Source: Mya arenaria
Lineage: Eukaryota > Mollusca > Bivalvia > Myida > Myidae
Direction: 5' to 3'
Length of the DNA: 64,000 nt
NCBI RefSeq assembly: GCF_026914265.1
Contig: NC_069124.1
Span: forward strand, 9,950,522-10,014,521
Positions 58,950 through 64,000 of this stretch are shown here, one piece after another. How positions within the stretch are numbered: position 1 is the first letter of the stretch; each line of letters begins with the position of its first letter. The notes beneath the pieces were generated by a model. That model worked only from the letters and a program-made list of their open reading frames with translations, ran no database searches and was not told where the DNA came from. Made by a program: the position numbers and the translations under genes.

Positions 58950-59170
58950 TAAAGTCCCGGTGGCTGTGTGGACCAGCCGACTGTTTTCTTCTTTTTTCTG
59001 ACTTTACCGGCGTGGGTTCGAACCCCACTAAAACCAAGTTTTTAACTGTATTTTTTCTGCACTTTCGATATCATAGAGTTAAATAATGATAAAATAAGTG
59101 TTTTCAGATGCATTACCAGAAAACTAACTTTGGGTCTAAAAACATGAGCGAGTCCCTTTGAGGTCAAGAA
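58950..59170 (+). mobile_element. tRNA-derived SINE with shared 3' body
   Basis: Head GTCCCGGTGGCTGTGTGGAC, B-box GCGTGGGTTCGAACCCC with a long T-rich variable stretch between, then a body ending GAGCGAGTCCCTTTGAGG. Body shared with the 44.8-kb copy. Confidence 0.65.
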
Positions 59171-59705
59171 GGAATATATGGCTACAAACAATCAAGTTGC
59201 GCAGGCAATGATAATCCCAATATATACACTTGCAATTCTCATTCGTTGCAAAACAGTGTCAGATAGTGTGTTCTGTGCAAATAGAGCACCCGTTTCTTCT
59301 CTTTTATTCAACTTTAATGACATTTTGATACTATAACACAAGCACTTTTTTCTGTATGAACATCCGGACAGATAACTGTGGTTCTGAGCCTATAAGATGT
59401 CGGTTTGTTCGATTCGTGCTGATTTTACAGAAAACTATTACACCAATGAAACATAGAGAGGAATTCGATTTGGTTAGCCATACTATTTTTCTTATATTTA
59501 TTGAAAACACGCAGTAACACAAAGTAGGAATTTATAAACTGATAACAGTTTTAGTGGTCACCATTATATTTCGTCCAATGATTATGCAGTATATCCCATG
59601 TTTCTGTACATTTTTTTCAGTAATTAGGCACTCAGCCGTTATTTATTTTAATCAGGTGAAGTGATATATATATATATGGGAAATTTACACAATATCATGT
59701 AGACC

Positions 59706-59820
59706 ACTTAAATAAAGAATGTTAGAATGTATTTACACAATAGGAATAGTTATGCGACAGTGTCGCATAAAACCTTTTTGTGTAAGCTCATTCTAACAAT
59801 CTGGAGCCATTATTTAAATG
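59706..59820. mobile_element. Short palindromic MITE, copy 2
   Basis: About 115 bp folding on TATGCGACAGTGTCGCATA, with outer arms GTTAGAATG / CATTCTAAC and TTAAATAA / TTATTTAA. Homologous to the 49.1-kb copy. Confidence 0.65.
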
Positions 59821-60138
59821 TAATAAGAAAATACATAATACAATTTAACCACTAAATAAAACATACATTTGCAGATGGTACTTTGACTAATATTTCTAAA
59901 CGGCACTTAATATAAGGATTTAAATACTATCTGTACAGATAAGCTATACACGCAAAAGAAATATCACAAAATATATAATAAAGGGAAATAATCAAATCAA
60001 GTTTAAATTTTTCCTTCATCATTTGTTTAACGTCCTTGTTCAATAATGATGAGGGAACTGTTCTTTAAGAATCGTGAACGGTAATATTGGGTCGGAATAT
60101 CTTCTCTTTTTTAATTTAATTTGTGGAGCACAGTTTGT

Positions 60139-60144
60139 TTTATT
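60139..60144 (-). promoter_or_regulatory. K2P polyadenylation signal
   Basis: AATAAA on the minus strand, 34 nt past the stop. This is unusually close; longer 3' ends may also exist. Confidence 0.45.
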
Positions 60145-60177
60145 TCTTGTTGATTAATACAAATATTGAAATAATAA

Positions 60178-60857
60178 TTAACATTCGGACTGGTTTCTAT
60201 CACCGCCAAGTTCTTCATGGACGCTTTCATCACCATCATCTTTCTCAATGACGCCGAGTTTGCGGCCGACCCATTGGAATTTCGCCGTCATTTCCTCCTG
60301 CATCAGGGTGAAGCACATTGACAGAATGGCCATACCAAATATCGAGTAGATCGTACCAATGATAAGGCGTACGTTTGCCAGCGGGTCGCTGAAATCCCTC
60401 CCAGGGGTCACATCTCCAAATCCAATTGTACTGAGGGTGATGAAGCAAAAATAGGACGACTGCAGCATATCCCAGCCTTCCCAGTACTTGAACAGAACTG
60501 CGCCGCCAATAATGTACAGCCCGATTATTCCGAGAGAGACGGTGAGGGGAACAGATACCTTGTTGATCTCCTCCCAATCCTCCTCCTCATCGATTTCGCT
60601 AGCGTCGTCAATAATCAATGGTTCCGTTGAGTGGCCAGACTCCAAACGCAGACGTCGACTACGCTCCGCTAGATCTGAGCTTCCAAGGGTTTTGATTGCG
60701 TGCGGTTGGCCGCCCATTGACCCAATCCGTTGTGTGACTTCGATTCCTTCATGTGTGCTCGTTGAGCCAGTGTTCACAATCCTCGCTCGCGACCCCATCT
60801 GCCGTTGTGCGATTATGGTGGCAAACCCGGGTTCAAGTTTTGCAATAGTTGAAAATT
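60178..60857 (-). CDS. K2P terminal coding exon: loop, M3, pore 2, M4, C-tail
   Basis: 680 nt, acceptor TTGTTTTCAG, stop TAA at 60178-60180. 225 complete codons plus the stop. The last ~25 residues are charged ([17 protein letters not shown]). GC content is clearly higher than in the flanks. Confidence 0.93.
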
Positions 60858-61332
60858 CTGAAAACAATAAATGTTCATGACTTACAAACCTGAAACAAAC
60901 GTACACAACCGAGATCAATAAATCAGAATATACTAATGTCGTTCAAGCGCTTACATGTATAACATGCATTTTATTTTCATTCACGGACTAAACTCAACGG
61001 AAATGTAATAATTAGGCAAGTGTTATTTGTGTATAATTCATGTTAAAAACGTCAAGTTTATCCTTTTATCTACATACTTGGTTTTTCATCAGAATGCGGT
61101 TCGTGAATATCCGGCGAGCTTGTGTCAGATCTTTGATCCTCTTGTTGTCTCCCCTTTCGCTTCGGTCTCATGCAGCCACAACAGATGACCTTTGCGTACA
61201 CGTAACGGAATACGTCGGCCAGGATGTCACCGATGTTCGACAAAAAGAGTAGCATCAGAGGGATTCCGATCATCGCGTACGATATGCATAGGATCCTGCC
61301 CCACATTGTCTTTGGGGAGATGTGACCGTAAC
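60178..61332 (-). CDS. K2P (two-pore-domain) potassium channel, 3' part (last two coding exons)
   Basis: Minus-strand exons 61078-61332 and 60178-60857 join in phase (CCA A + AA TTT). The protein would sit in the plasma membrane and carry background K+ current as a dimer. The first visible exon begins inside the first selectivity filter (G)YGHISP and contains M2 ([19 protein letters not shown]). A long cytoplasmic loop follows, basic (RPKRKGR) and then acidic ([10 protein letters not shown]). M3, pore 2 with the filter [11 protein letters not shown]4 ([19 protein letters not shown]) and an acidic tail complete it. A filter pair of the YG/FG type and an M4 ending in LMQEEM resemble invertebrate TWK / KCNK18-like channels; the subfamily is uncertain. 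M1 and most of pore 1 lie beyond the right edge. Confidence 0.93.
61078..61332 (-). CDS. K2P exon: end of pore 1, M2, start of loop
   Basis: 255 bp. Acceptor CTCTTGCAG, donor CCAA/GTATGT. The entry phase requires an upstream exon ending in one G, which would complete the TTxGYG filter. No such exon with a suitable donor was found in 61333-64000. Confidence 0.92.
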
Positions 61333-62199
61333 CTGCAAGAGGATCAAAACATTCGGTTTCGGCCATGGCATGAAGTTTATGTAACACGTGGCAGTTAGGC
61401 ACGCTATGGACATACATATAGATATGTTACGGTTCTTGATTTATTAATTAATAAGTTACAACTGTCAAGAGATTTTTATACCGTTGTAACTAATCACTTA
61501 TGATATCAATGACCAATTGAAGATGATTATCGTGCTATTTGTACAATGATAAACGATTACTTTAAGTAATCAGTTGACGAAAATGATGATAATACACAAA
61601 TTATATCAAGTAAAATGATAACCTTGATCTTGCTATTTATGCATAACGAACTTATTATTGTTTTAGAATTTCGGCCAGTTTTCAAAAAGCAATTTAAAAG
61701 AATAATGTTTTCTAGATTGATTTTTACGCCTTATTCATGTTACGAAAACAAACCAACTTATAAGACAATAGATGTTTACAAGAGCAAGGAATCATACGCG
61801 TTATTACGGCTGGGAAATATGATCCAAGTATTGCCAAGTGCATCCGATATGATTCAACTGCGTATGATTTAAAGGTAATTACGACATGGAATTTCATGTC
61901 AATTTAAATAATTGATAGATCGAAGTTCCGAGGTATGGAGAACTAATCAATGGTTTATATTTCAGCAAACTGAGATAATAACAAACTTGCTATTACTGTT
62001 TTGATTGATGGTGCTAAAGCTTTATGCTGTGTTCATCTAACCAATAACTATGATATATATTTTCCCCGTAGTTAATTCTGTTACTGACTTGTTTTATTCC
62101 CCGACTCTGTTAGGTCTCATACGGGCACTTTTCCTGTTTTAAACAAACCACAATAACAAAGTGCACATTATGAATAAAACAAAACATCAAGAGGCAGGT

Positions 62200-62345
62200 A
62201 TATGACTGTGCCCGGCGGTTATGTTGCGGTGCAAATTGGTTCTTGATTTTACCTTTTGCGGGTTCGAATCTCACTTATGATAAGGTGTTATTTTTGCAAC
62301 TTAAATTAAAGTTGCTAACAAAAGTTTATTCAAATACAAAGAAGT
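62200..62345 (+). mobile_element. SINE head in a K2P intron
   Basis: GTGCCCGGCGGTTATGTTGC, a T-rich spacer and the B-box TTGCGGGTTCGAATCTC resemble the 58.9-kb SINE. The body is short or decayed. Confidence 0.5.
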
Positions 62346-62559
62346 GTTTGATCTCGTTTGAAATGCAGTCACAATTATTCATTATCCTTTCTTTGTAAAA
62401 ATAGAAAGATGAAACTGTTTATTCATGTACTATGTAAAGTATTGTATAACACGTATGTGGACATATGTAATACCACAAACTATTTATAGATGAAAATCTA
62501 ACTCATACTATGACCATAAAATAATGAAGATGTTCACAAGGTCAACACAATACAGCCTT

Positions 62560-62832
62560 GTTGAACCGTAATTTTCACACTCATGAAAATATCACACGTG
62601 TGAGGGCTATATCGGATGATTGGCAAAAACTGTTGTTTTCTTTTAATGTGTGCCGTATTCGTATGAACAATATTTTGACGGATGTTTTTTGGACATGTGA
62701 CGAAATCGTTTTAGCGAATGGGGCGGGGAGGGGGGGATAGTAGAGGTACTTAACTGATTTTTTTCACTAATGAGTTACATACTCCTACGTCCGTGGGACA
62801 TATTCGTATATGCGTGAAAATTACGGTTCAAC
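62560..62832. mobile_element. MITE with GTTGAACCG ends (hAT-like target duplication)
   Basis: 273 bp. Ends GTTGAACCGTAATTTTCAC, mirrored exactly at the right. Flanked by ACAGCCTT (62552-62559) and ACAGCCTC (62833-62840), an 8-bp duplication with one change. Interior has a G-rich run. In the K2P intron. Confidence 0.75.
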
Positions 62833-64000
62833 ACAGCCTCGCTTCACAATGTCAGTTGTGTCTTATTGCTGCGCTTGCCAGGATACATCTTATCAAAGAA
62901 GTAACAGCAATATAAAGAATATACGGTTCATAATGGTTACAATGGCTGACGATGAGGGCGTTGTCATGGATCATTAAAATTATACTTTGGTAACAAATTT
63001 TAAAAAAGGCAATGCGGATATGACTATTCTAACGCACTTTTTTCTTTTATTTGTGACATTCGATGATGTCATTTTTTTTCTAATCCGCTGCAGTATTGTA
63101 CATATTTTCTTTGGACGTTTTATTAGAAAATGTCTTCTTAACAGAGTTAACAAATACATAGAATGGTTTTATAAATGACATTATTGATATGACGTCATTA
63201 TACGATAAAAATATAAATTATGTCGCACATAATTATTAAGCAACCCGATTTGATTAATAGAATTCAACGGTAATTTTTCTAGCAATTCTCTTTCAAGCAT
63301 TTCTTTTGAAATACTTGTATATATTATTTATACATATTCCTTTGTAAATTCGTAACAGTTTTGAAGACCGTCCTTGAACATACCCCACCAGCATCTGCCT
63401 AAATGAAAATAATTGAAATTTAGCAAAACAATCTACTTAAATACTAAAAAGTAAGAACCAAGTATACAGTCAGAAGAAATGAACAACACTAAACGTAGAC
63501 GAAAATAAATGCTAGAAATTTCTTTGATCGAAACTTGAAGATTTCCATTCAATTTGGTAAAAAACGGAAATTATTCAAGTTAGAGATAACCCAATTCAAC
63601 GATTGTTTAAGGATAATTCATTAGTGTGTACAGGTTCCTTGTCCGTATGAGCAGCGGTTGTAAAGTGTATGGAAAAAATGAAATGACCACAGATGAATGC
63701 AAATGCGTCAACTTTCGCAACGATGTAAATAGTTATTAACCATCTTAAAATGAATGACATTAAGTGCATAAATCATCAAGTGCGTTAGAAAATGTTCTGT
63801 GAGCACTGTAAAACGTTTGTTCCAAGCAAAATAAACAGTTGACATTGTATTGTTTAATATCTTAGCAAATCAATGATCATATTTATCTTTATACAAGCCT
63901 ATACAAATTTATACAAGATCCTGCATCCCAATTTGTAAAATGTTTTTTGGCCCATACCGGATAGAAAACACTTTAAAACGCCTACGTATACACATATTGC

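Larger units (their letters stand above)
61333..64000. other. K2P intron, running off the window
   Basis: A search for the expected upstream exon (end of the first TTxG filter before a GT donor, minus strand) found none. Contains one SINE and one MITE; the remainder is AT-rich. Confidence 0.55.

Noticed and set aside
60488..60880. Plus-strand 130-codon Ser-rich frame
   Set aside because: Antisense shadow of the K2P terminal exon.
61476..61495. Upstream K2P exon ending in a VTTV-like word
   Set aside because: The phase does not join the next exon, and the preceding sequence is AT-rich with stops.

Overview
The window is eukaryotic nuclear DNA: AT-rich and gene-poor, with spliced genes, AATAAA signals and a dense load of minisatellites, tRNA-derived SINEs, non-LTR retrotransposon scraps and short inverted-repeat transposons. 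This texture and the protein types fit a lophotrochozoan, most likely a bivalve mollusc. The species cannot be fixed from the sequence alone. All gene models below were built by hand from splice signals and paralogue comparison.

Genes. Both recognisable gene sets lie on the minus strand. (1) A tandem family of small membrane-anchored, SAM-methyltransferase-like genes. Copy A (33294-44157) is complete in three exons and predicts 284 aa. Copy B (18179-23442) has the same three exons, but a 165-bp in-frame deletion in exon 3 creates a TGA at the junction, so it predicts 211 aa. Copy C shows only exon 1 (1066-1299); the rest lies left of the window. (2) The last two coding exons of a two-pore-domain (K2P) potassium channel (60178-61332). 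Its 5' exons lie right of the window.

Repeats, left to right. An inverted-repeat element lies at 2331-2805. A 6-kb array of 43-bp units (3217-9386) is broken by a MITE. A TTAA-flanked MITE lies at 13135-13494. Copy B's introns hold SINEs, a decayed reverse-transcriptase piece and a CpG-rich promoter-like patch. LINE 3' ends lie at 24.8 and 25.5 kb. A repeat ending in a ~147-bp palindrome occurs twice in opposite orientation (26.6 and 34.5 kb). A 3.3-kb array of 22-bp units lies at 27.9-31.2 kb. Copy A's introns hold a three-deep nest of elements (36.1-37.0 kb), a 1.6-kb segment bounded by near-perfect 39-bp inverted repeats, and 37-bp and 38-bp arrays. A 2.9-kb array of 55-bp units lies at 46.1-49.0 kb. 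A foldback-like element with an 11-bp target duplication (49265-50092) is followed by an 11-bp array, then by a second, one-armed relative with expanded internal repeats (53.7-56.8 kb). Smaller MITEs and SINEs surround the K2P gene.

How the parts relate. The window is a small tandem gene cluster whose introns and spacers have been inflated by satellites and non-autonomous elements. Exon 3 of copies A and B is far more alike than exons 1 and 2, which points to gene conversion. No operons, CRISPR arrays or other prokaryotic features are present.
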